From: Rotaria macrura
Lineage: Eukaryota > Rotifera > Eurotatoria > Philodinida > Philodinidae
Length of the DNA: 64,000 bases
Assembly (NCBI GenBank): GCA_900239685.1
Contig: OENT01000203.1
Span: 62,001-126,000, forward strand
Reading direction: 5' to 3'
Shown here: positions 23,224-36,814 of the stretch, piece by piece
Layout: every line of letters starts with the position of its first letter
Numbering within the stretch: position 1 is the stretch's first letter
Made by a program: the position numbers and the translations under genes
The notes under the pieces: generated by a model
What the model saw: the letters and a program-made list of their open reading frames with translations, nothing else
Told to the model about the DNA's origin: nothing
The model's database searches: none

Positions 23224-26200
23224 ATGACTGAATCAGTGATAACTATATCACGTAATGTTTCTTCTCTTTTACAAAGTCAAATTGTGTTTAATTTATTAGA
23301 ATAATTTTAGCTAAATCATCGCCATATCGTTCTCGAATTCAGACTCGTACTGCATCACCTGCTTCTTTATCGCCTGTTAATTTTCATGTTTCACAATCAA
23401 TTAATCGGCATGTTGACAATCATTCAGTATCGAATGAAAAATTACAATTAAGAAAATTAAACGATCAATTTTTATCATATATCGAACGTGTTCGTTTATT
23501 TGAAACATATAATAATTGTTTAAATGTACATTGTGAACACATCAAAAATGCTCAAGAACGTACAAAAACTAGATTAGATAGTCTTAAACAAGAACTTCGT
23601 GAATATCAACAGGAAAGATATGATCGAGAAAAAAAAGATATTGAATTAGAAAATGAATATATAAATGATATTGAAAAACAAGTTGACGAATATAAAAATA
23701 AAAAAAATTTTCTTCAACATGAACATGAGTTATATCGAAAACAAATCATAGACTTACAACAGCAATTAATTGATGTGCAAGTATGTATGCGTTTAATTGA
23801 AACAAGATAATTTTTGAATGATTACCTTCGTTGCCAAAGATGTTTAAAAAATATTCAGAAAAAAATAGTTTGGTTGCATTGAATGAAAAAAAACTGCATG
23901 GAGTCTTTGAAAAGTTATTCTAGCAACAATTCAAGGGAATTGAAGTGATGGTAGTTTCCTAATTTTTTAAAGTTGTCCTGCTTTTTCTTCTCTGTACGAA
24001 ACCATTATAAGTTGCTATGGCGTGTTATTTACTTATCAAAAACGCTCCTTGAAACCCTTTTGAATATACTTATCGAATACATGCTACTATAGAAAATTTT
24101 GTTCTTAAATTTCTTTATCTATTTCAATCATTCTCTTTATGACATCAGTTTAAGATTCGATTATTACGAATCGATTGCTTTTCGAAAACAACTATTTTAT
24201 CATGAACGATTATAACAATTAACTCAACAGTACCAATACCCTAAAGTGTCCGACTGTGTCTGTATACACCAAATCAGGCACTTTCTTATTCTAAGATATG
24301 AATTGATTGACTGAATTTTTCTTAGAAACGCTTTTATTCTTTTATCTAATCAGTGTATTTTTCTTATGGTTTGTGTTCAGCATGTGCAGCTCGTTGTCGA
24401 TTGATAGAGTTAGTGTTCGTCAATTTATATTATCATTTTTCGTTGGTTTTTACATAACTTGAATAAGCTTCTTGGTGATATGTAGTTATGATTCAAGTTG
24501 ATGTGAAAATCCCTATATCTAAACACAACTAAACTCTCCTATATGTAGCCAACTTCTACTACTGTATTTTCTTTCATACGATACCGTCTCACTTAAGGGA
24601 CTCCTTTACCAGCTTGGTATCGAGGACAGGTTAGTTTTTTACGAGCGAAAACATGATAATCCAAAGATTGGAGATGCTTCCTTTTCAACTTCAGATATTT
24701 AAGCAATAGAAAACGCATAAAGAATATATCATCAAAGAAAGGTAACGAAAAGGAAGAAGCGAAACTCTAACTTTCTATTTGAAGAAAGATCATGGACTAA
24801 TTTCGATGAATTATTGCTGATTGACTTTTGCACGATTTTCAGCCTGAAGAATAATGTTATGATGAGCCTTATAATGTTCTGATTTTTCGATAAAATCAGT
24901 TGCGACCCCCCTATTCATCAAAGAACTTTGATTGGTCTACGAAAAGCACTTGTTCTTGCTTTCAACAAATAAACTGAATGGATGTTCATCGCCTGAAGCC
25001 ATTATTGATACTTCTTGTCTAATCATTGAACCCGTTTCTTTCCAGGCTGTGAGAATTATAAATAAAATACAGTTTCTCTTAGGTGTAAATTTCGATCAAT
25101 TGTATTTATTTTAAAGCTATCATTTGCATTAAAATTACAGAGAAATAATGTATCATCAGATACTAATAGTAAAAGAAGTCGGCATTGAGAAGTTTCTTAT
25201 ATGAATAGTAAGTTATATATGAAATCATACTATGGTACATCTACCTAAACAAATCCTATCTGTTCGAGGATTGCTGATAAAAAGGGTCAAAGAAAAAAAA
25301 TATCGAAACTATCAGAATCAAGAAATTTCAATACATCGAGAAACTATGTTATAGACTTGAAATTCTTGAATCTTCCCTTACATATCTCCTTCAAGATTCT
25401 GAAAAATGTCGCCTCCCTATTTGTCGAACATATTATATGGGTGCAGAAGTTAGAACTTGCCTAAAAGTTTTTAATGTTTTTGTTGTTACATTGCATTTCA
25501 ATTTGTTCGTCATCGAATTATCAAGAGCTCCACGAAGATCGCAACATAGTAGTTCGAGGTTGTTTCTTTTCTCTACACAAAGAGAATGATAGATACCTCA
25601 AGTGATACTTGATGTATCTAATACACTTATCAATGTAATCGACTACGCTGTGTATCTAAACAAGAAATATTGTTGTTGTCGATGTTTACTGGGACATTAG
25701 ATTTTGACGGGGATCTAAATGTATACATTTCTATCGTTTGTTTTTCTTATCAATGATATTATACTAGAACATTGAAAATGTCTTCTTATTATTAGGCTAA
25801 AACAGAAAAGTTGCGTATGGATCACGACAATTTCAACGATGATACAAATCATTATCGGAAACAAGTAGTTTATTATCAATTACTAAAATCATCTATTCTC
25901 GATGAAATAAGTCGTCAACGTGACATGCATCATCGTTTACAATTAGAAGTGGACGATTTAAAAGTACAAAAACAATTATCAATACAGACATATGAAGCTG
26001 ATGCTCAGGTACGATTTAGAAAATTCTGTTTTGTCTTGTGCGTTCATTTCTATTCCAATGTTTTTTTTCTACGAATTCTAGGCAATTGAAATTCAAAATG
26101 ATAATATTCTGTATGATCTAACGACACATTTCCGTTTGGATGGTAATGAAAAACAAGTTTTAACGCAAATGCTAAATGAAATTCGTGAAGAATACAAAAT

Positions 26201-28714
26201 AAAAGATAATGAAATGCGTGAAGAACTTCATCGAAAATGTACGATTGAAAAATATTATTTTATTCTATGTATACAAAGTCTTATCTATTTATTCTCTTGA
26301 TTATTCCTGCAGATTTGCATGAATATAACCAACATGTAAAAAGTCGTGTTGATCACAATTTGATTCAAACAAATCGAGAAAACATTGAACGAAATCATTT
26401 ATCAAATGAATTGAATTCTTTGAACGATAATCGATTATTATTACGTCAAAAATTAGCATTAATACAAGAACATCATAAGCAATTAGAAATGAATTTTCAA
26501 CGAGAAATAAAACGGCAGAAAGATATGCACGAAAAATATGATTATCAAACAAATAATTTAACTCTATCTATTAAAGAATATGTACATTAATGAATTTTAT
26601 ATTGACGTATATATTTTCTCCGGTATATTTCATTTTTATTTAGGAAAATCTTCTTAACAATAGCTCGCATTCTCGTCAATCAACAATTGACGATGAAGTT
26701 AATAAATATCGGCAATTACTTGAAGGTTCAGATCAACAAATAGGTCTTCGACAATTAGTCAACGTACCAGGTGCAATCGATCGTTCCGCCCCTCTCCATC
26801 ATTTCGTAAATCATTCAGTTAATAAATCTGAACCAAAATCATCAACAGTATTACTTGTTAAATCCGTTGCACGTCAAAATTCAGTCAGTGAAAATTCATA
26901 TGAAACAGCACCTACTACAACGACAACAACTAATCAACCACATGTTACCTTAGATTTGGCTAAGGAAAGAGTATTTCCAAATGATTATGATACTGATAAT
27001 GATCAATCACAAACTACTCAATACATATCTGAAAGTCATAGTCAATTAATGAGTGAAACAGGTCAAAGAACAACAAATCAAGAGTCACTATCAATAAGTA
27101 ATGTTACGAAGCATGACGAAACAATCGAAGAAATACCTATTGATACATCTCATACAGATTGTACGTATATATTTAGAAATCTTCATGTAAATAATCAAAT
27201 GTTGCTACTAGACAGATAAAAATTTGGCTACATGCATATGATAACAATAAATTTTTATGAAATAAATTGCAAAGTTTTCCAGTGATTCAAATAGACTCAA
27301 TTTATGATAGAAAAATTGTTGTACTGTTGTGAAAAAAACATGCTGTTTGTGGAAATATGCAATCGAAAAGTTTCAGTTTGTTAGTTTTACCATTGTGACG
27401 ACTATTAATACAGTTTGCGGACCATTGGCAAGAATAGAAAAACTAGTGAAATCGAGGATAGGAACTTTTCAGTGAAATTTTGAAATGAATCGGCCTAGTT
27501 TATTGTCGAAAAGATTGATCTTGCTAGAAGAGATATGCTTCATTAGTCAATAGTATTGTTTTATTTTCCAACCACAGTTTAGTTCAAAATATTCGTGCCG
27601 ATGTGTAATCGAGATGATATTAGGGCAGGAGAAAAACGATATCCGAATTTTAATTTCGTTACGCATGCACCTATGAAGAGCAGACTGCTAATTATGATCA
27701 GAATCACTCATTGGGTTGAACCTATTAGTTGAGTGTCATAGTGATTTGAGCTAATCGTTCAACTAAGACCATATTTGTGCAATGTAATAATAAATGTTTT
27801 AATTTCGTATAGATCCAATAAATCAAACGCTGCCGTTCATACCGATGAACACAATATCTCAAGTCGATATTAATGATAACAAACCTATTAAATCTGACGA
27901 ACAACAATCTCCATTAATATCTACATTTGAAAAACGAGAAGAAGTAGTACCAACAAAGGTTGAATCAAGTATTTTATCATCATGCGACACAATTATTCCA
28001 ATAACAATCGATATTGATTCAACAATAAATGAAGACTTGAACGAAGCTAAACTAGTATGTTAAATGTCGATGATTGCTCTTCGAACAGTTCTATTTCATT
28101 GTTTATTTCATTAGATATCTCCATCAGTGTCGATTATACCTAACATCGAACAGGCCAAGTCTATTGTATCACCTAAGCCAGTAGTGAATCCACCGGAAAA
28201 TGAATCAAGTATTGTTGAAGTACCAGTATCAATGATACCAGCGGTAAATCCGTTGTCTAAATTAATTTCAACAATGTTACCTAATGCTGCTCCATTTGTA
28301 CCAAATACCAATCTTACTAATAATTCATCAACTGCATCCTCATTGCTACCAATATTGACTATGAATAATGACGCAGCACCTTTTATTCCAAGTCAACATC
28401 ATAATGCCGGAAATCAACAACATATGATCAACACGAATTTCGGACAATGGAATGGAAATAATGCCCGTGGTGGTGGAGGAGGCAACAATCGTCGTGGACA
28501 AAATTCTGTAAGTTTATTTTTGCAAAGAAAACCATAATAGAACGCAATCATCCATTTAGGGTGGCGGTTTTCATCATGGCGGTGGTGGAAATCAACGTTC
28601 TGGAGGTAATTTCTAGCATTACATTTTTATTATTATGCATTTATTTGATTTTCAGGCGGTGGTAATTGGCAACAGGGTGGTGGCCATCCGAAGCAACGTC
28701 GTGGACAAAAATAA
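23224..28714 (+). CDS. Intermediate filament protein with long rod and PAM2-like/Gly-Arg-rich tail
   Basis: Ten exons (23224-23251, 23311-23780, 25796-26008, 26082-26238, 26313-26581, 26644-27160, 27813-28054, 28115-28507, 28560-28605, 28656-28714) sum to 2394 nt, or 797 residues. All phases agree. A short Ser/Pro-rich head precedes a coiled-coil rod at about residues 51-407. The rod opens with the coil-1A signature LRKLNDQFLSYIERVRLFE and closes with the helix-termination motif DDEVNKYRQLLEG. A rod of about 357 residues matches lamins and protostome cytoplasmic IFs, which have a longer coil 1B than vertebrate cytoplasmic IFs. There is no CaaX box and no evident lamin-tail domain, so it is probably cytoplasmic. 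The Ser/Thr-rich tail contains MNNDAAPFIP and LPNAAPFVP, both PAM2-like (PABP-binding). It ends in Gly/Arg-rich segments (ARGGGGGNNRRGQ, QRRGQK). The 652-nt intron before exon 7 and an ATG at 27845 leave room for two genes. Confidence 0.82.
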
Positions 28715-29338
28715 TTTTTTTCTTATACAGTTGGAGTGTCGTTTAAACTGATATTGTAGATTAATTGTATGTTTTTTTTTGTTTAGTTATCTCAGATGTT
28801 TAGCATCATGTATAGATATATGTATACATGTGTGTGTTTTTGTTTTTCAGTTATTCTCTTATTTACATGAATGAAAATAAATAACAATTGAAATGATTTG
28901 ATTAGAACAAAATGAGATATATAATTCTTCTCTTGACGTATTTTGAAGTATTTCTAATAGATTGATTAGCACTCATTTATTGATAAAAATTTATAGAACA
29001 ACAGAAAGCACTTGCAGTTATATTGATCATAATCAAGTTGAGCGCAAGTTCGTATATTTGTACTAAATTGATGGAAATTTTCGGACGAGATTTCTTTCTT
29101 AAACGACGACTCTATTGAGTTTACTTAATTTTCTAATTTTCAATAGCATACATATGCATAGACAAATTTTAGTAAGCGAAGGCGCTTTGCTAATTTTATT
29201 TATAAATTTATGTTGACTAGATTTGTTTTCTTTTTATTAGTCTTTAACTTTATCTTTGAAACAAATAATATTATATGCTCTCATAAATATGCTTGGTGGT
29301 GGCATAGGTCACCACCAACAATAGAATGAATATCATTC
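28715..29338. other. 3' flank of the IF gene and upstream region of the next gene
   Basis: AT-rich, with AATAAA-type signals near 28875 suitable for polyadenylation. A small GGTGGTGGC...GTCACCACC palindrome lies at about 29293-29317, just upstream of the next start codon. No coding potential is seen. Confidence 0.5.
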
Positions 29339-32300
29339 ATGCAAATATGTTCCGATCCTTTGGAGACAGTAAGATTTGCTGGTGCGAACAGGCAATGGTA
29401 TGTTCCACTATCAGGTTGCTATTCATCCATAGTTCCATGTGTATCTACCGGTATCGAATGTAACTGTCAAAAAACATGTAAGAGCACTGTCGCTCATTTT
29501 GATATGTATAGTTATAGTATACATGAATATTGTAGATCCATCCTGTTGTGTGAATAGTAAATTGATTCAACGCATTCGACGAAAAATTGAACTTTATCAA
29601 ACGCCATCATCTAACGATGCACGTAAAATTCTTCAACGTTTAACACATATTGTTAGAAAGCATGTACCAGATTTTGTTTTCAAAGAAATTTTCGATGACG
29701 ATATGGAAGATCATGGTCAACACAGTAACCCGTCAGAATCAAGTAATTGAATTCATCGCCCATTGTTTTTCTCTCAAAAATAAAAAGAAAGCCGAATGCA
29801 AATCGTTTTAGATACTGGAGCAAAAATTTTACCAATGTCTAGTATTAAAACATTAAAATCAAAAAGTCCTTCATTGGTACAAAAGACGATGAGCCGAGAT
29901 TTTCAAAAGGAACGTACGTTATCGAAAAGTATTTCGCGTCACTCAACAAACTTATCTCCTGAAGAAAATCGAACAGTGAATAGTTCGAATCAATTTTTAC
30001 CAACCAAAATTGTAACATTGGCTTCAAAATCATATGCAGAAAGCATTGACAAATTCAATAGCAAAAATAACGACGGTAAGACAATGAATGACTTCTGCTA
30101 ACATATAGATGATTCAGTATTCAATGTGAATATGAGAAAACATATTTTTGAGCAACAATCATCATGAACATTTGTTTGCATTGTCTATCTGCCACATTTC
30201 ATATCCTAAACGAATACGCACTCGAGTTCGTTATAGTTAGCCTTTTATAATTTGTTAAAAATCATGATTGAAGACTTCATAATCATCCTGAAAAAATGAT
30301 CGAAATATTGATGGTTCTGTTTCTATGTATAGATTTACAACAAGCAATAAAAAGTATAATAATAAGTAATAGTGATCAAGACAATTCAACAACTGATGTT
30401 TCAACTACAAATGTTAGTAGTCGTGATGTTGGCACGGCTCATATTTCTAATGGAATCAATTCAATGGGTGATCTTTTTCTATCAACATCTAGTTATCAAG
30501 AACGAACCGGTAGAAAACTACCCAAAACACATACAACTTCACTGAAACAATCAACTGAAAAGCCTACCAGGAATATTAGAAAGCTAATACCTCGAATGAA
30601 ATCAATGACGTCGATCTCATTACAGAGATCACCTTCGATTTTAAGTCAATATTCTAATCGATTTCAACAAATATCAAAAGACAAAATTGGAAAAACGACC
30701 AACTGGGTTAAAAAGTAGGTGAAATGTTTACCAGAATAAATAACTAGATCGATAAATATTTATCATCGAGTTCAACTAAAAAATAATACTTTAACCTGTC
30801 TGATGTTTTCTTTTTTCTATTTGATTGAAGCTATTTTAGTTTAAATTTTGTCATTTATTTCTAATTTATTTCTACTATGCTTACATTGAGAAGTAATGAA
30901 TTCTAATATTTTAGTTTCTCGTCTATCCCATATACAACAATATCATATGTTACTGATATCATACAGCTAACAATGTAGAAGATTTATGTTAATAAAAAAA
31001 TCATTCGCGATTATCATAGTGTCATAAAATAAAATACGATAAAAGACTAGACGAAGATCTACAATATGGTTGCAATAGAAGCATATAAAGGAGAAGCGTT
31101 ACTTTTGAAAAAGGCTAAAAGTAAACATGGGCACAGGCGAACATATCATTTTTGACTAGGTCAATACCTCTTGAGGGAAACTTAGAAGATCCCCAAGACG
31201 GATCACTCTCAAAAGAGATACTTTTTCTTCTGAGAATAAACATGTTCAAAAATGCAGCTACTAAAACCTTCTATTACTATTAACTCTTCTCTATCTCTAC
31301 AACACACAGCAGCAATTTTATTTCTTTCATAACTATTAAAAGCTTTCAATAGCTACTTAATTGTCTCTATAGATTATGAAAAATTCAACAGCTGTAGCCA
31401 TATAGACCAGTTATTTAAGGCTTTGTATAGTTTCCTGAAAATGTTTGGATTTTCTATTGATGTGTAGAGCTACTTCATACGAAGTGGGGGGAAATGTAGA
31501 ATGTACTGAGATTTGGTTTCTGTACCAGAAATACATCGTGCTATTGATATTGAGTGATCTGCCATTCTTTCGAGCAAGGAAAATATTAGTCATTTGCTAT
31601 GAAAAATATTGAATATGAGTTTTTGTGGAAGAGATTCTTTTTCTTTTCAAGTTAGTGAACGTAAAACGAACTTGTTCACAATAGAAAAATATCTGTTTTA
31701 GTAAGCTGAATTGGTGATGACATCGAATGGAATTTTCTGAAAGAGGGGAAGTTCAAAAGGCCGTTGGATTGTCGGCAGCAGAACGCAGAAGTATGTGTAT
31801 TGCGAAGGAGTTGATTTGTAATGAAAATAATTGCGTGTGACTAGTCATGAAATCGTTCTTTTTTAAATAGGCGGGGAAGCTTTAAATAGCTGTACGATTG
31901 ACATAGAAAATAAATACATAGCTGCTAATGATTTAATTAGCTATATGTAAAATTAAAAAGTGTCTCTTTTGAGAACCTATGTCCTGGGGTCTTTTACGAA
32001 GAAAACATTCGACTCGAAACTCATAATTACTACGGAGTCCTAGATCTCGAAACTACTTTTTTTCTTCTTATAGTTTGTTAAAAAAAGGTCTTGTTCATGA
32101 ATATTTAGATTGAGAAAAAGTTTATCAAAGACATCTCTGCGTGTAGGATCTGATTATCATGGATTATCGTCAGAAAATATATCTCATAAACATGGAAATG
32201 ATCAGAAAAAAATCGGTGATAATCAATTGCATATGAAAGAAGCCATGGCAGCTTTAGAAGCAGATCTAGCTAAAGAAGCATTCCAAGTATTGATCAATAA

Positions 32301-32478
32301 GAAGAAAAACGCCGGTCAAAATACTTTGATGAGTATACTGACAGGCCCATCGCGATGTTGTCGTTCATATCGTACTCAACGACGTCTAGTCAAAGTTGTT
32401 CAACGTTCAATAAATATTGCAATAAAAGACGTTCCATTGCCATCAGCAAAAAATAAAATGCAATTCTCTATTGATTAA
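29339..32478 (+). CDS. Unknown protein, Cys-rich N-terminus and basic Ser-rich C-terminus
   Basis: Five exons (29339-29477, 29536-29742, 29812-30075, 30333-30714, 32109-32478) sum to 1362 nt, giving 453 residues with all junction phases matching. An in-frame TGA at 29327 supports the ATG at 29339. The first about 50 residues hold seven Cys (CSD, SGC, VPC, ECNCQ, SCC). They are followed by a helical stretch (IQRIRRKIELY, ILQRLTHIVRKHVPDFVF) and an acidic DDDMED. Residues 115-330 are Ser/Thr/Lys-rich and probably disordered. The C-terminal exon has an amphipathic helix (MKEAMAALEADLAKEAFQVL) and a basic end (RCCRSYRTQRRLVKVVQRS). No signal peptide or membrane segment is seen. I do not recognise the family. 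Intron 4 is about 1.4 kb, the others 58-257 nt. Confidence 0.6.
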
Positions 32479-34210
32479 AACAATTCTAATCAAACTAGTA
32501 CATGCTATAGTGGTTATGTGATGAATTTCGAAAAAATAAGTAACAATAAAAATTTTTCAAGTTATCATCATTAAAATGTACACAACATTTGTTTCGAAGC
32601 ACAAAATTTAGGGGGAAAATCTATGATTAAACTCCGATTTCTTTAAAATAGAAAGCCCGATTGGTCACTATTATAAAATGCTCTACCCATGGTTATGATC
32701 ATTGATTTTTGCGATCATCATAAATAATCGATAAAGATAATTATATATGATAGTTACGGTACAGTTCGAATGAGTGTATTTTGAATGGAATGAAAAAATA
32801 AACAGAATCACGGATTCTTGAATTGTAGGATGGTATTGTTTATTGTCAGTGTATATTTAAATGTTTATGTGTACTTATTTTGATGTAATTCTCAGAATCA
32901 AAATGTCATAGGTTTCATTGAATATTGCAAAAATGTAGTTTTGTTATTTGAAATTATCATTAAGAATTGTTGTCGTCAATTGTTGCAATGTGACTTTAGA
33001 ATACAATCTCTATTGGGAGATAACAATAAACAAACGAAAGGGCAACCAGTCATTTTTTTCTCTATTGATTACAATATGAGCAGATTGAATAGGTCAAATG
33101 ATAGTTTTTTATATTATTCTCTAAAAAGCTAATGAACGAAAGATAAATTAATTGGAATAAAAATTTCCTACTGTCAATTTGATCAATAGGAAAATGATTT
33201 ATTTTAAGATCTCGATTGATCCGCATAGTATCTGAATGATAATCTCGATTCAGAACGAAATCAAATTTATGATAAAAAAAGCTTTTCGATTATTCAATTC
33301 TAATAAAATCTTAAGATTTTAAAATAATCTATGACGCTTGAAATCGACAATATTGAGAAGAATTAACAGATCAGACAATTGATTATTGATGGATCTATTC
33401 GAATAAATGCCATTTGCTTCTTCTTCCCTTGAAGGTTTAACTGCAATAGAAGTTTTATATTGCCATAATTCTGTAAACTATCTGACAAAACGTTAAAGTA
33501 AAGCAAAGTTTTAATAATCGTTTACTTACCAAGGAAACTTGAAGCTGACACAGTTTTTTCCGTTTGTAAAATTCACTGATTACCCATAGTCTATACCACA
33601 AGCCATTTAATAACAAGGTGTTGATCTGACAAAAGAAATTTTGTTTTTCGAGTACTGATGATGTTGTGTGTGTTTTTTTTGTTCGACACATATGTATAGG
33701 TTTTGGAAAGCTTATGTTCTATTCGAAAATTGGTCTACGAATGCTTGTCAAAAGATTTGGTCTGACTACCCAAGTGAGACCTCTAGTTCCCATTTAGCTC
33801 AAGATATTTCAAATCAAATAATAAGATTTTGATGCGACCGTTTACGATGATTCATAATGATAGATCTGGAGGATTTCTTGTTAAAATAAATTTTTTTTGT
33901 TAAAAAATTGGAACTTTAACTTGCTGCTTATTCAAATTGATCATAATCTGACTAAAGATTCATCGAAAAAAGACGTGAATAACTAAAAGCAAAACAGTGT
34001 ATACGATAATTTGTTTATAGATTGAAATTCAATACTATTAATGAAAGAATGCAACCGTAATGAAGTAAATCATGCGAACTAAAACATCAGTGGCCTTTAT
34101 ATCTTCTTTATTTAGTTGATTTTTATCATTGATTCAGACAAACGTATTTAATTTTCTTTCAATTAATCAACACTATGTTGATCATTTTGCTTTGTGATCG
34201 ATAGCGATAG

Positions 34211-34229
34211 GTTCTACTTTTAAGATACA
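34211..34229. repeat. Left flanking direct repeat (probable target-site duplication)
   Basis: GTTCTACTTTTAAGATACA abuts the left terminus of the inverted-repeat element. It recurs with one mismatch directly after the right terminus. Confidence 0.75.
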
Positions 34230-34912
34230 GGTGTCACTCGGACTGGTCCCATAACTCGTCCCATGTTAACTGTTCCCATCTAATTGTGTCCTAATTCGTC
34301 CCATATAAAAATGTCGATTCTGAACTCGTCCCATACCGACAAAGTCGATTCTGAATTCTCTCATTCTACTTACGGCCCAGATGAGTTTATCAATACAGAC
34401 ATATAGAATAATATCCGTTTATAATGTATTCTATATCAAGTTTCATATCCATAAGAGAAAATTGGGTACATTTGTAGAAAAAACAACAAAATTTAGACGA
34501 AGAATTTAATTTTTTTAAATAACCATCACTGTTTTTCCTGATTTAATAGTAAATTCAGTTGGAGTTCTGAGACCTTTTTCATATGCGTCCCTTAGTTCAA
34601 GAAGTTTTTCATCTATTTGTCATAAAGTACTTTTTCACTTGTTGTAAATCGAAACATATTAACGAAAAATAGATGCTATCAAGATATGAACAAAGGTTAA
34701 ATTATCTATACTATCTTCCACATCGTATGCAGGTGCAACGAACTCACCACGTTATCAAATAAAGTAGTAAGATGACACCCTCCCTCATGCAACTAATACT
34801 AATTTTAATTGATAAACTAATCAGGGCCGTAAGTAGAATGGGACGAATTCGGACACAATTATATGGGACCAGTTAGCATGGGACGAGTCATAGGACCAGT
34901 ACGGGATAGACC
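34230..34912. mobile_element. Inverted-repeat element with CGTCCCAT units and 19-bp flanking repeats
   Basis: The left end GGTGTCACTCGGACTGGTCC and the right end, reverse-complemented, GGTCTATCCCGTACTGGTCC are related. Pairing continues through ACTCGTCCCATG, AACTG-TCCCAT, AATTGTGTCC and ATTCTACTTACGGCCC, then TGA(T)TAGTTTATCAAT. The left arm holds about 70 extra bases made of further CTCGTCCCAT and GTCGATTCTGAA units. The roughly 450-bp centre has no ORF. The element is flanked by near-identical 19-bp direct repeats. Confidence 0.8.
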
Positions 34913-34931
34913 GTTCTACTTTTAAAATACA
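34913..34931. repeat. Right flanking direct repeat (probable target-site duplication)
   Basis: GTTCTACTTTTAAAATACA follows the right terminus and differs from the left copy at one base. Confidence 0.75.
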
Positions 34932-36814
34932 TACTACTATGATCTATGGTATACACTATTATAGAAAAAAGATCTCATCATCTACATCGTGATGGGACAT
35001 CTAGAACTAGATATTTTTATCGGGGATATATGAGTCAGTAAGATTGGTTTTGCTTTCGTAAGAAATTCTTTGATAAACAAAGTGTGTTGATACTCGAAAC
35101 TCATTTAAAGATGTATAGTAACTAAAATAGTTCGCGGAAGGAAGGGAATACAGGGCAGTTGATATGTATCTATACTTCTTTTGTATCAACTCATCAGAAA
35201 AACAGCGACCATCAATTTTAGTCAAGACGAAGGAGAGAATCTAGTATGTGTGTACAAATATCATTGATGCATTGATGGATCTGTTTATACAATTATATGT
35301 CAGCCTAAAATTATAAACGATGTTATTAAAATGTATTACGACAATTCACTAAACAATTAAAATTGTTGCTGTTCTTATAGACGAGCACCGATTCATGAAC
35401 TGAAATTGCTACCAAAAAACGACACGAAAAGTCAAAAGCACTGAAAAATTAAATATCTGTGTATGAATATAGCTACGAGTCAGAATGAAGAGAAACCCAG
35501 GCTCGCTTCTTAACCAATTAGAATGTCCGTTGCCTAAATGGAGGTTTTCATCATTCTCTATAATAAACATCATAAGCCCTTTTATTCTTTAAAAGAAAAG
35601 GACTTATAATGCAAGATACTAAGTAATAGGAAAATACGGATTTCGGAAATGTCGTTTCGTTATCTATTAGTGTGAATGGAACACCCCAGATGTGATGATA
35701 TTTAATTTGATCTCATTTGTCGCCTTCATTTCTATATTGTTCCTAATCAAACGATTTACTCGATCGTGATCTGTATTCTTTGTCAAGCAGTGTATAGTAT
35801 ATTTCTCTGAATGAGTAATATGAAAGTTAATTGCAATAACTTCGTTGTCCATGAGACGAACACTTGAAAAATTCAATATTGTTATAAAATGTCAAGTAAA
35901 TGTTTAGAGAAGACTATTATCAAGACATAAAACTTTGACGCTCCTGACAAGACATGCAGCTGTTTTGTACTTTCATAAACATTATATTTCCCCATTTTTT
36001 CTTGCGTGTTTATAGTTTCCCCACTCTCATCCCACCACTTTCTCAAAGGAAGTTACAGAACTGTGTCAAGAATCACAACCAAGCTTATGGAATATCTTCG
36101 AGTAGAAAATAAACATTCAAACTATTTATGATGAAGACCTTTGAAATTGATTATTTAGAAACATTTGTTTTGAAATCATTCTATATGAGGAGATCTTAAA
36201 AATTTTTGTTTTTTGTGTAAGAAACATGAAAATTCTCACAGTAAAAATAGATTATCAAGACATGCATAGTATACATAGAACTCGGTAGATTTAAATGTCA
36301 TCCATGCCAAAGTCTCTACAAGAGAAAAATTGCGAAAATACCAATGTCTATAATTTTTTTAATGTCATTTACGAAAATAATGGATATAATTGATTGGGTC
36401 TATTCTTAATTCTTCTGACGATGAACACTACCAGATTTTTAGATTCTCAAAAGAAAAGCATGAATATCAATTGAGTTTGAATGTTCAATTGAAAAAGTAA
36501 ATCAATTGTCATAATTTTAAAGAAATATCAACTGCTGCTACCTCCACATTCGTGTCCTTCGACGTCAAAATGATTGGCATTCTTAATAATGTGCAGATGG
36601 CTCATTTTTTAGCAACAAACTAACTGACACATACATCCTAGCATGTTTCATGATGATATTAATTCATTGTAAGTCATTTTTCTTCTGTTTCATTCTTTTG
36701 CTCATAGTTTACTTAATCACTTTGACCCAAACATTTAAATAAAAGATCCTACGAACACACATACATAAAGATTGCAACTAACAAGTGACGACGATCTCAA
36801 ACATTAGTGATACC

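Larger units (their letters stand above)
32479..36814. other. Non-coding interval of 4.3 kb with one repeat element
   Basis: Apart from the inverted-repeat element at 34230-34912 no feature is supported. Short frames at 32941-33132, 33455-33691 and 35667-35876 lack any domain and are treated as chance. Confidence 0.55.

Noticed and set aside
28111..28311. 66-codon minus-strand frame opposite IF exon 8
   Set aside because: Antisense shadow of the PAM2-containing exon.
23224..28714. Nuclear lamin as the identity of the filament gene
   Set aside because: The rod length fits, but there is no CaaX box, no clear nuclear localisation signal after the rod and no lamin-tail domain.
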